From: JAVVEZ01 sp032250895
Lineage (GTDB): Bacteria > Pseudomonadota > Gammaproteobacteria > Pseudomonadales > Pseudohongiellaceae
Assembly: GCA_032250895.1 (NCBI GenBank)
Contig: JAVVEZ010000038.1
Location: forward strand, 1-31,321
Length of the DNA: 31,321 bases
Reading direction: 5' to 3'
Shown here: one piece after another, positions 6,879 to 15,150 of the stretch
How the letters are laid out: each line of letters opens with the position of its first letter
How positions within the stretch are numbered: position 1 is the stretch's first letter
Notes under the pieces: model-generated
The model's database searches: none
Seen by the model: only the letters and a program-made list of their open reading frames with translations
What the model was told of the DNA's origin: nothing
Translations under genes and position numbers: made by a program

Positions 6879-8301
6879 CCAGCAGTGCCGGATTGATGTT
6901 GACCGAATACAGTCCGCTATAGGCCTGCAAGCCCAGCGGCGACAAGGCAATCGAGCCATTGCCGGAATGGCGGTGGCCGATCCAGCCCACGCGCGCATCG
7001 ACATAATTGCAGGCATTCACATAGACGGTGCCGGTATGCATGGCCTTGATATAACTTTCGGCGCGCGCGCGTGAGCGGGTGAAAATGGAGCTGGTCAGGC
7101 CATAGCGGGTGTCGCTGACCAGTTCGATCGCCTGTTCATCGCTGTCGACTCTCATTACCGGCAACACCGGACCAAAGGTTTCTTCCCGCATCACGTCCAT
7201 GGTGTGATTACAGCCCTTCAATAGAGTCGGCTGCAGGAAATGACACGTGCCGATGGTTTCCACGGTGCCGCCAGTGACTAGGTCGGCACCTTGCTCGCAG
7301 GCCTCATTGATCAACTTCTGCAGACCCGCTATGGCATCTATGCCGCCAAACAAGGGTCCCAGCGTGGTGTCATCCTGCATGGGATCGCCACTGACTTCGG
7401 CAGCCATGATGGCCTTGGCACGTGCGATGAAGTCATCATGGACGCGGTGATGGCAGTAGACCCGCTTGACCGCACAGCAGGACTGGCCGGAATTATGCAA
7501 ACGACCGATCTTCACCGCCCACAATGCGGCATGGTCGAGGTCGGCATCCTCGGCGATATAGGCAGCGTCGTTGCTGCCCAGTTCCAGGGAACACTGGATG
7601 AAGGGATTATTCACATCCTGGTAACAGCGCCGGGCAACACTGGTGGCAATTTCCCGGCCACCGCGCACCGAACCGGTAAAGACCACATGATCGATGGCAG
7701 CCTCTTCGATGAGGCGTGCCGAGATGGAGAAATCCACCAGTACATGCTGCATCAGGCCGGCGATACCGGCCATGGTCCCGAAGGCCCGTTGAAAATGTTC
7801 ACCCACCGATGGCGTGGTGCTGTGTTTGAGCAGCACGGCGCTGCCTGCCAGCAATGCGCAGACACTGCCGTTGATGGCGCAGAACAAGGGGTAGTTCCAC
7901 GGCGTGATGATGTAGACCACGCCCTTGGCACGATACTCGATCCGGCCCTGGAAGTTCGCATCCCAGTAGCGGCTCAGGTCCACTGCGTCAAGGGCGCCGT
8001 GCTCGGCAAAATCACATAGCCAGCGGGCCCGTTCGAGCATGTAATCCAGCTCCTCGGCGGCGGCCTTCACCGGCTTGCCCATTTCCCGTGTAATGCCGGC
8101 GGCGATATCCTCACGGTACTGTTCAAAATATGTCAGCGCCTCACGCACCGCCCGGGCACGGATGGCAACGTCCAGCTTTGCCCAGGCCCGCCCGGTACGC
8201 TGCGCGAATTCAGCCTTTTCCGCAACTTTCTCGAAAGATTCACTCTTGGCGGCAAACACCTGTTTCCCGGTAAAAGGATCGTGCAGAATGATCTGGCTCA
8301 T
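6871..8301 (-). CDS. NAD(P)-dependent aldehyde dehydrogenase
   Basis: Aldehyde dehydrogenase superfamily enzyme of 476 aa that oxidises an aldehyde to the acid. Key residues are all present: Asn136 in TPWNYP (oxyanion), Lys159 for the cofactor, GSVRGG in the nucleotide fold, Glu240 in LELG, and the catalytic Cys275 in NSGQSCC (a second Cys follows). EETFGPVLPV and the C-terminal TGTVYVN are also standard. The closest well-known group is the succinate-semialdehyde/general aldehyde branch, but the substrate cannot be set by eye. It starts 48 bases after the phosphodiesterase gene and overlaps the M20 gene by 8 bases. In this operon it could clean up fatty or amino-acid-derived aldehydes. Confidence 0.92.
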   Translation of the reverse strand: MSQIILHDPFTGKQVFAAKSESFEKVAEKAEFAQRTGRAWAKLDVAIRARAVREALTYFEQYREDIAAGITREMGKPVKAAAEELDYMLERARWLCDFAEHGALDAVDLSRYWDANFQGRIEYRAKGVVYIITPWNYPLFCAINGSVCALLAGSAVLLKHSTTPSVGEHFQRAFGTMAGIAGLMQHVLVDFSISARLIEEAAIDHVVFTGSVRGGREIATSVARRCYQDVNNPFIQCSLELGSNDAAYIAEDADLDHAALWAVKIGRLHNSGQSCCAVKRVYCHHRVHDDFIARAKAIMAAEVSGDPMQDDTTLGPLFGGIDAIAGLQKLINEACEQGADLVTGGTVETIGTCHFLQPTLLKGCNHTMDVMREETFGPVLPVMRVDSDEQAIELVSDTRYGLTSSIFTRSRARAESYIKAMHTGTVYVNACNYVDARVGWIGHRHSGNGSIALSPLGLQAYSGLYSVNINPALLDD

Positions 8302-8349
8302 GGTTTTTCCCAGTCCGACTAGTCTATTTCAACGACGATAGGAGAAGCA

Positions 8350-9207
8350 TCATAGCGTATAAACCGGAGCAGCAAAACTGTCCACAATCACCGCATGAAG
8401 AAAACCGTCCGGCGCGTTTTCGGCAACCATGCGATTGAAAGCCCCGGCATCATGGCTGCCCATTTCACTGTACACCCAGACAATTACCTGCTTGCCTGGC
8501 TGCAGTTTCTTTATCAGTGAGAAAACTTCCGGTGTCGCCGCACTGTCGGGAATAACCAGATAATCCAGATCGGCAGCCTGCAATTCGGCAGAGCTCAGGG
8601 TCGCGGCCGTTACCGGCAGATAACAGCTCCGGGTATCCCCGCTCCAGGGGTACATGGGCGCACGGGGACTGTGCGGCGGCCCCAGTACGGCACCCCGTTT
8701 CAGTTGCGGGAGCCCCTGACGCAATTCAAGCAGGGCGGGAATGTCCGAAGAAGACAGGATCAACTGCCCGGCCTCGATGCGGCCGCTCGCCAGCGTCTGG
8801 CGCAGCAAGGGGATCAGCGCCCTGAAGACACCCTGGCCTTTCAGCTCGATATTGAGCACTTTGGCCTTGTCCTCGAACAGGGCCAGCGTTTCTTTCAGCG
8901 TGGGGATGGGCTCAGCGGAAAGCAGTCGCAATGTCCTGATTTCCGCCTGTGTCATCTGATCCAGCCGACGGCCATTGACCCGCGCCCGACTGGGGCCATC
9001 CAGATGCTCTTCCAGTGTATAGGCCACCTGATCCAGGTAGCTGGCCTCATGGACAAGAAATATCTCACCGTCACGGGACAGACAGGCATCCGTTTCCAGA
9101 CCGTCACCCCGGGCCAGCGCCAGCCGAAAGGCCGGCAGGGAATTCTGATAGGGAAGTGCCCCGTTCAGCATCACGCCGCGGTGGCCCAGTATCAGAGGCT
9201 TGCTCAT
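8350..9207 (-). CDS. Glycerophosphodiester phosphodiesterase (GDPD) family protein
   Basis: TIM-barrel phosphodiesterase of 285 aa without a signal peptide, hence probably cytoplasmic. Known members release glycerol-3-phosphate from deacylated phospholipids. Catalytic and metal residues are present: His9 in GHRG, Glu38 and Asp40 in LETDA, His53 in VHE, and Glu121 in NIELKG. One departure: the usual PENT motif reads YQNS, so Gln21 replaces the conserved Glu. His53 is followed by Glu rather than Asp. Its ATG overlaps the fadE stop in an ATGA. In this setting the glycerol-3-phosphate formed could feed the dehydrogenase encoded earlier in the operon. Substrate preference may be unusual given the Gln. 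Confidence 0.85.
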   Translation of the reverse strand: MSKPLILGHRGVMLNGALPYQNSLPAFRLALARGDGLETDACLSRDGEIFLVHEASYLDQVAYTLEEHLDGPSRARVNGRRLDQMTQAEIRTLRLLSAEPIPTLKETLALFEDKAKVLNIELKGQGVFRALIPLLRQTLASGRIEAGQLILSSSDIPALLELRQGLPQLKRGAVLGPPHSPRAPMYPWSGDTRSCYLPVTAATLSSAELQAADLDYLVIPDSAATPEVFSLIKKLQPGKQVIVWVYSEMGSHDAGAFNRMVAENAPDGFLHAVIVDSFAAPVYTL

Positions 9208-11618
9208 TTCAGACTGTCGAATTGTTCCGGCGGGAAGTCCTGCACCTGAATGACGTGATCAGCGCTGGCCTCGGCAGACAGAATCAGCTCCAGCTCCTCG
9301 GCACTTATCAAGCCCTTGTCTGCGGCCTCCTTCGCCATCGTCTCCATGATCGCCTTGCTGACCAGCCTCTCGCGCCGGGCTTCCAGCACCTTGTTGCGGA
9401 CTGGACGGGCCGTCAGAAGCCTGGCATAGGCATGTTCCAGCTCGCCAAGGCCAGGATCGCCGGCTGCCGGGATGAAGACATCGGCGGTGAGAAAATCACG
9501 CACTCCGCCGGCATTGTTCATCAGCGCTTCAGCCACGGCGTCGATGCATTCATCGCTGGGCGGTCTGAGGCGGGCACCGACGGGAAAGACCGCGATCTTG
9601 AGCAGGGTACCGATGGGCTTGGGCATATTGTTCAACAGTGCCAGCAGCGCCTGTTCGGCCTGATACAGCGCATGAGTCATGGACCAGTGCAACAGGGGCA
9701 CATCACGCAAAGGTTTCTGTTCGTCGGCATATTGTTTCAATACGGCGGAGGCCAGGTACAGCCAGCCCAAGGTGTCGGCAAAACGGGCACTGAGGTATTC
9801 CCGTCGTTTCAGGGAGCCCCCCAGCGTAACCAGGGCCACATCGGCAACATAGGCAAAAGCCGCGCTCAGGCGATCCACCTGCCGATAATACCAAAGCTCG
9901 GGACCTGTCACCGCTGCGGGCGCTGCCCTGCCCCCGGTCACTGCCAGCACAAAAGCGCGCAGCTTGTTGCGGGCCAGGTGATTGACGTGACCGAAAAAGG
10001 CGGCGTCAAAAGCCTTGGTATCCCCCTGGGCAATGGCTTCCACCTCCTTTTGTACAAAGGGATGACAGCGGATGGCACCCTGCCCGAAAATGATCATGGA
10101 GCGGGTCAGGATATTGGCGCCCTCGACGGTAATGCCGATGGGAATGGCAATGTAGGGACGGGAGAAAATATTTCCCGGCCCCCGGCAGATGGCGCTGCCG
10201 GCCATGATGTCCATGCCGTCATTGATGACCAGGCGCATGCCTTCGGTCATGTAGGCCTTGGCAATGGCGGTGGCAACGGAGGGACTTTCTCCGGCATCCA
10301 CGGCACCGGCCGTAAACTTGCGGGCAGCATTCATGAAATAGGTATGGCCGCCAATGCGGGCGAGCCGCTCCCGCACGCCTTCAAAGCGGCCAATGGGTAG
10401 GCCGAACTGCTCCCTGACATTGGCATAGGCTGTGGTGACGCGTGTCGCCAACTGGGCGGCCCCAACGGAAAGGGAGGGCAGGGAAATGCCGCGTCCGGCC
10501 GACAGCTGTTCCATCAGCATGCGCCAGCCCTGTCCGGCATAGTCCTGACCACCGATGATGTAGTGCAGCGGAATGAAAACATCCTTGCCGCGTACCGGCC
10601 CATTCTGGAACGGTACTCCCATGGTATCGTGCCGGTTGCCGGTTTCAAGTCCCGGCGTGGTCCGTGGCAGCAGTGCGCAGGTGATGCCCTCACCACCCTT
10701 GCCGCTCAGCAGTTTTTCCGGGTCACGCAAGTGAAAGGCAAGACCGACAACTGTGGCCACCGGCGCCAGGGTGATATAGCGTTTGTTGAAATTCAGTTTG
10801 ATTCCGATGACGTCCTGCCCTTCCCAGCTGCCCCGGCATACCACACCATGGCTGCGGCCGTTGGCGGCATCACTGCCGGCATGAGGTTCCGTCAGCGCAA
10901 AACAGGGCACTTCCTCACCTCTGGCCAGGCGGGGCAGATAGTACTCCTGTTGCTGCGCTGTCCCGTAATGAAACAGCAGTTCACCAGGTCCCAGCGAGTT
11001 GGGGACCATCACGGTGACCGCCACTGTCACACTGCGGCTGGATATCCGGGTGATCACGGCAGAATGCGCGGCTGCCGAAAACCCCAGGCCACCAAATTTC
11101 ACCGGGATGATCATGCCCAGAAATTTGTTTTCCTTGATGAAGGTCCACAGCTCGGGGGACAGATCCCGCTCTTGTGCAATCTGCCAGTCGTCTATCATGG
11201 TGCAGAGTTCTTCCACCGGCCCTGCCAGAAAAGCCTGTTCTGCCGCCGTGAGTTGGGTAATTCTGAAATCCTTCAACTTGTCCCAGCGCGGTTTGCCGGA
11301 AAACAGCTCCCCATCCCACCAGACACTGCCCGCCTTGAGAGCAATTTCTTCGGTCTCGCCAAGCGTCGGCAGGGCTTTGCGCATGACTTTCATGATCCAG
11401 CCCGAAACCAGCCAGCAGCGCAGCGGTTTGAAACCAAAAAGAATGATGGCCGCGACCACCACGATGAAACTCACGTCGAACAGAAAGGGGGCACTGCCAC
11501 TTACTTTCCATCCCAGCAGGATCACAGCTGAAGCTGCCACCCAGGCCAGAAAACCTCTGCCCTGATAGATGAGTCCCAGCAAAACCAGCAATGCCAGCAG
11601 CAATACAAGACCTGTCAT
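9204..11618 (-). CDS. fadE: Acyl-CoA dehydrogenase, FadE type
   Basis: Large FadE-type acyl-CoA dehydrogenase, 804 aa against 814 in Escherichia coli. It introduces the 2,3 double bond in acyl-CoA, first oxidative step of beta-oxidation, with FAD. Residues 1-65 hold two hydrophobic segments, so it is likely membrane-bound as in other FadE proteins. Then come the N-terminal helical domain, the flavin-site signature ALTEPHAGSD (241-250), the middle beta domain and the C-terminal helical domain with VEGANILTRSMIIFGQGAIR, followed by the extra C-terminal region found only in this large type. GGAGG lies 9 bases before the ATG. A 74-base gap separates it from the upstream fused dehydrogenase/hydratase gene, and its stop overlaps the phosphodiesterase start. 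Confidence 0.95.
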   Translation of the reverse strand: MTGLVLLLALLVLLGLIYQGRGFLAWVAASAVILLGWKVSGSAPFLFDVSFIVVVAAIILFGFKPLRCWLVSGWIMKVMRKALPTLGETEEIALKAGSVWWDGELFSGKPRWDKLKDFRITQLTAAEQAFLAGPVEELCTMIDDWQIAQERDLSPELWTFIKENKFLGMIIPVKFGGLGFSAAAHSAVITRISSRSVTVAVTVMVPNSLGPGELLFHYGTAQQQEYYLPRLARGEEVPCFALTEPHAGSDAANGRSHGVVCRGSWEGQDVIGIKLNFNKRYITLAPVATVVGLAFHLRDPEKLLSGKGGEGITCALLPRTTPGLETGNRHDTMGVPFQNGPVRGKDVFIPLHYIIGGQDYAGQGWRMLMEQLSAGRGISLPSLSVGAAQLATRVTTAYANVREQFGLPIGRFEGVRERLARIGGHTYFMNAARKFTAGAVDAGESPSVATAIAKAYMTEGMRLVINDGMDIMAGSAICRGPGNIFSRPYIAIPIGITVEGANILTRSMIIFGQGAIRCHPFVQKEVEAIAQGDTKAFDAAFFGHVNHLARNKLRAFVLAVTGGRAAPAAVTGPELWYYRQVDRLSAAFAYVADVALVTLGGSLKRREYLSARFADTLGWLYLASAVLKQYADEQKPLRDVPLLHWSMTHALYQAEQALLALLNNMPKPIGTLLKIAVFPVGARLRPPSDECIDAVAEALMNNAGGVRDFLTADVFIPAAGDPGLGELEHAYARLLTARPVRNKVLEARRERLVSKAIMETMAKEAADKGLISAEELELILSAEASADHVIQVQDFPPEQFDSLK

Positions 11619-11692
11619 ACCTTACATCCTCCATTAATGGGAAAAGCAACCCTTTTCTTTTTTCTGCAAAGGGGACGTTAGCGCGGCTTGAT

Positions 11693-14014
11693 TCAATTCC
11701 GCAAGGGCTTGCCGGTTTTCAGCATGTGGGCGACTCGCGCCCGCGACTGCGCAGTGTGCATCAGTCTGACGATGATGTCTCTTTCCAGGCTCAGTATGTC
11801 TTGTTCGCTCAACTCGTCCATCATATCCGTTTCAGCCCCGCTGAGCACCGTGGCCAGTTCCCCGGCGACGGTGGCATCGTGCGCCGTGGCGATTCCCCTT
11901 TTGACGAAATCGTGAATGCCGATCTGCAGGGCAGCCTTGCCGGTGGGGCCTGGCAGATGGAAGACAGCCGGCGTTCGCGCCTGGAAATTTTCAGCCAGGA
12001 CCTGCACCCGGTCACGGGCAGCAGAGAGCACCCGGTCACGATTCATGACGATCTCGTCATCAGCTTGCAGAAAGAGCATATCCCTGGCCTGGGCCGCCGA
12101 GGTACTGACCTGGGCCTGGACGATCAGTTCGAAGGCTTTCAATACCGGAGCCACCGGCCCCTTGGGAGCCTTGGGCGCAGCCGTCCAGCGGCTCAGCATT
12201 TCCTTGCAGCCACCCCAGCCGGGCACGATGCCCACACCGGCTTCCACCAGGCCCATATAGGTTTCGGCATGAGCGGTGACGGCATGGCAGTGCAGCAGCA
12301 ACTCGCAGCCCCCTCCCAGCGCCATGCCGGCGGGGGCTCCCACCACCGGGAAGTTGCCGTATTTCATTGTGCTGAATGTGGTCTGGCCATCCTTGAGCAC
12401 CCAGCGGATGAAGGGCCACAGACGCAGCATGCCACCCACCAGCAACATGGCAATATTGGCGCCAACGGAAAAATGTTCACCTTCATTGTAGATGACCATG
12501 CCCTTGAAACCCCGTTCCGGCAAGGTCTTCAGGGCCTTTTTGATAACACTCAGGATAAAGGGATTGAGAGAATTCATCTTGGAATGAAATTCCAGGCAGG
12601 CAACACCCTCGCCCAAATCCCAGACGCTGGCCCAGCGGTTACCCAACAGGGGACGGCTGCGGCGCTTGATATCTTCCAACAGCAGGACCCCAGGCGGACG
12701 CTGGAAGGTGTGATAGGACTGGTCAGTACCCAGGTGTTGTCCATGCCCCTCCCTGGTCCGATAAAACGGGCGACCGTCTGCCAGCGCCAGCAGGGCCGGT
12801 ACCGGACGGTTTTCGGCCTTCAGACGCGCGCTAAACCAAGCACTGCCCAGCTTGTCCAGCAGTTCAAAGGGGCCATATTTCCAGTTGTAGCCCAGGCGCA
12901 TGGCACGGTCCACCGCTTCGATGTCATCGGCAATTTCCGGCACCAGCCCGGCGGCATAGGCCAGGGTATCCGACAGCACCGACCAGGCATAGCGGCCAAG
13001 GGCGGATGGATGCTCCAGCACGGCCCGCAGCCCGCCTTTTTTACCGGCGCCAAGCGCGTCTGGCCTGGGACGTTTGACCGGGGCATATTTCCCGTTCTGC
13101 AGCGAAATGACCTCTTTTACCTTGTCCGCATTCAAACGGTAAAAGCCACCCTTGCCCTTGCGCCCCGTGTAACCCTCAGCGACCATGGTTTCCAGCAACG
13201 GCGGCGAACCACCGAGCTGGTGGAAGGCATCGGTCTTCGGCAGGGTGTCTTCCAGGTTGGCCAGGATATGCGGCATCAGGTCCAGCCCCACCAGATCGAG
13301 CAGACCAAAAACACCGGTCTTGGGCACCCCGGCCGGGCGTGACAGCACGGCATCGGCCTCTTCCACACCGATATCCTGGGCAATGGCCTTCACGACGGCG
13401 GCCTGAAGCCAGTAGGTACCAATACGGTTGGCGATAAAACCGGGAGTATCCTTGCAAGTCACGATACTCTTGCCCAATTTGTAATCCACGCAGGCACGGA
13501 TGCCCGCCTCGACCTCAGGCGCGGTTTCCGGACCGGTGACGAGCTCCAGCAGCCGCATGTAACGGGGGGGGTTGAAGAAATGCGTAATCAGAAAATGCTT
13601 GCGAAAGGCCTCCGATAAGCCGTCCGTCAGGTCGGCCAATGGCAGGGTCGAGGTGTTGGAAGACACGATCGTATGCTGGCCACGATACGCATCGATTTTC
13701 TGATACAGCTCACGCTTGATGCCGAGATTTTCCACTATCGCTTCGATGACCCAGTCACAGGTGGCAAGCTCCGTCAGATGCTCCGTGGTATTGCCGGGGC
13801 TGATCAGCCTCGCATTGCGTTTGTGCATCAGTGCGGCGGGCTTGCTTTTCAGCAGTTTGTCGATGGCCCCGGTAGCGATGACATTGTTATCGGCGGCACC
13901 TTCCGGCACCCGGTCCAGCAGCAGCACGTCCAGTCCCGCGTTGGCCGCCTGGGCAGCGATGCCGGCTCCCATCACACCCGCGCCGATCACGGCGATCTTC
14001 TTTATCTCGGGCAT
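11693..14014 (-). CDS. 3-Hydroxyacyl-CoA dehydrogenase/enoyl-CoA hydratase bifunctional protein (FadN-like order)
   Basis: Fusion of 773 aa doing hydration and the second oxidation of beta-oxidation. The order is dehydrogenase first and hydratase last, as in Bacillus FadN and opposite to FadB/FadJ. Dehydrogenase: Rossmann motif GAGVMG (11-16), SSNTST, catalytic His145 in THFFNP with Glu157 in LLELV. Hydratase: oxyanion stretch GEHFSVGANI, and both catalytic Glu, 571 in GGGCE and 591 in GLVEAG. The start is ATG at 14014, giving MPEIKKIAVIGAG; the longer frame to 14062 only reads back into the thiolase gene. The stop of the thiolase and this ATG share one base (TGATG). Expected to pair with the adjacent thiolase. 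Confidence 0.93.
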   Translation of the reverse strand: MPEIKKIAVIGAGVMGAGIAAQAANAGLDVLLLDRVPEGAADNNVIATGAIDKLLKSKPAALMHKRNARLISPGNTTEHLTELATCDWVIEAIVENLGIKRELYQKIDAYRGQHTIVSSNTSTLPLADLTDGLSEAFRKHFLITHFFNPPRYMRLLELVTGPETAPEVEAGIRACVDYKLGKSIVTCKDTPGFIANRIGTYWLQAAVVKAIAQDIGVEEADAVLSRPAGVPKTGVFGLLDLVGLDLMPHILANLEDTLPKTDAFHQLGGSPPLLETMVAEGYTGRKGKGGFYRLNADKVKEVISLQNGKYAPVKRPRPDALGAGKKGGLRAVLEHPSALGRYAWSVLSDTLAYAAGLVPEIADDIEAVDRAMRLGYNWKYGPFELLDKLGSAWFSARLKAENRPVPALLALADGRPFYRTREGHGQHLGTDQSYHTFQRPPGVLLLEDIKRRSRPLLGNRWASVWDLGEGVACLEFHSKMNSLNPFILSVIKKALKTLPERGFKGMVIYNEGEHFSVGANIAMLLVGGMLRLWPFIRWVLKDGQTTFSTMKYGNFPVVGAPAGMALGGGCELLLHCHAVTAHAETYMGLVEAGVGIVPGWGGCKEMLSRWTAAPKAPKGPVAPVLKAFELIVQAQVSTSAAQARDMLFLQADDEIVMNRDRVLSAARDRVQVLAENFQARTPAVFHLPGPTGKAALQIGIHDFVKRGIATAHDATVAGELATVLSGAETDMMDELSEQDILSLERDIIVRLMHTAQSRARVAHMLKTGKPLRN

Positions 14015-15150
14015 CAGATTTTCTCCAGCACCGTGGCAATGCCCTGCCCGCCACCAATACATTGGGTGGCAAGGGCGTAGCGTCCACCACTGCGTTTCAA
14101 CAATTGCGCCGCCTTGCCGGTAATGCGCGCCCCCGTGGCGCCCAGGGGATGCCCCAGGGCAATGGCACCGCCATCCAGGTTGAGAATGTCCCCATTCAAT
14201 TTCAGATCACGGATGACCGCCAGAGACTGGGACGCGAAGGCCTCATTCAATTCGATGACATCCAGCTCATCCACAGTGATCCCGGCCCGGGCCAATGCCT
14301 TTTGGGTGGCGCTGACCGGACCGATACCCATGATGTCGGGCTGGCAGCCAGACACGGCACAGGAGCGAACATGAGCCAGCGGCTCCAGTTTGTTCGCAGT
14401 GGCGAAAGCCTCGGTACAGACCAGTACGGCCGCAGCCCCATCGGTCAGTGGTGACGACGTTGCCGCCGTTACACTGCCCTGTTCATCAAAGGCCGGCTTC
14501 AAGCCGGCCAGGGTTTCCAGGGTGGTGCCGGGGCGCGGACAGCCGTCCTCGTCAACCAGACCTTGAGGGGTCTCTATGGGAATGATTTCATCCTTCAACC
14601 TGCCCTCCTGCTGTGCCCGGGCAGCCTTCTGCTGACTCGCGAGCGCGAAGGCATCCTGCTCCTCACGGCTCAGGTGGTATTTCTTCACGACATTCTCCGC
14701 CGTTTCTCCCATCGACATATAGGCCTGGGGGAAGCGTTCATAGAGTCCGGGATGGGGCATGGGGTTGAAGCCGGTCATCGGCACCCGGCTCATGGACTCG
14801 GCACCCACACACAGAAAGGCTTCTCCCGAGCCCATCTGGATGGCTCCGGCCGCGATGTGAATGGCCTGCATGGATGAACCGCAAAAGCGGTTCAGCGTCA
14901 TTCCCGCCACACTCAGCGGCAGATCCGCCAGAAAGCCGATGAGCCGGGCCATGTTGAAACCCTGCTCGGCTTCCGGATAGGCGCAGCCGAGAATGAGGTC
15001 TTCGATCTGCTCCGTCGGGATCGCGGTCCTGGCCACCAGAGCGCGAACCAACTGAGCGGCCATTTCGTCGGAACGTACCCGGGCCAGGGCGCCCTTGAAG
15101 GCGGGAGTGAAAGGGGTGCGGTAATAAGCGGCTATCATGACGGGCTTCAT
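14014..15150 (-). CDS. Acetyl-CoA acyltransferase (3-ketoacyl-CoA thiolase)
   Basis: Degradative thiolase of 378 aa that splits 3-ketoacyl-CoA into acetyl-CoA and a shortened acyl-CoA. Active residues seen: nucleophile Cys90 in NRFCGSS, His334 in GHPLGATGAR, Cys364 in QCIGGGQG, and the NEAFA motif. The protein is slightly shorter than the common 390-400 aa, mainly in the middle region around 180-230, but keeps every signature. Its ATG overlaps the stop of the acyltransferase/hydrolase gene by 4 bases, and its stop overlaps the next start by 1. A biosynthetic acetoacetyl-CoA thiolase is less likely given its partner. Confidence 0.94.
   Translation of the reverse strand: MKPVMIAAYYRTPFTPAFKGALARVRSDEMAAQLVRALVARTAIPTEQIEDLILGCAYPEAEQGFNMARLIGFLADLPLSVAGMTLNRFCGSSMQAIHIAAGAIQMGSGEAFLCVGAESMSRVPMTGFNPMPHPGLYERFPQAYMSMGETAENVVKKYHLSREEQDAFALASQQKAARAQQEGRLKDEIIPIETPQGLVDEDGCPRPGTTLETLAGLKPAFDEQGSVTAATSSPLTDGAAAVLVCTEAFATANKLEPLAHVRSCAVSGCQPDIMGIGPVSATQKALARAGITVDELDVIELNEAFASQSLAVIRDLKLNGDILNLDGGAIALGHPLGATGARITGKAAQLLKRSGGRYALATQCIGGGQGIATVLEKI

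Noticed and set aside
2511..8301. Assignment of the distal module to indole-acetic acid metabolism
   Set aside because: The enzyme classes (M20, ThDP decarboxylase-like, aldehyde dehydrogenase) would fit, but nothing in the sequences points to indole substrates.
9015..10400. 461-codon plus-strand frame opposite fadE
   Set aside because: Antisense shadow; fadE is complete and matches its family across the same stretch.
11640..11692. Possible terminator in the 74-base gap before fadE
   Set aside because: CCCTTT and AAAGGG can pair only across a long loop with no following T-run on the minus strand; an operon break here is not supported.
11591..13342. 583-codon plus-strand frame opposite the dehydrogenase/hydratase fusion
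   Set aside because: Antisense to a gene with full catalytic motifs; the translation is low-complexity Gln/Gly/His-rich text with no family features.
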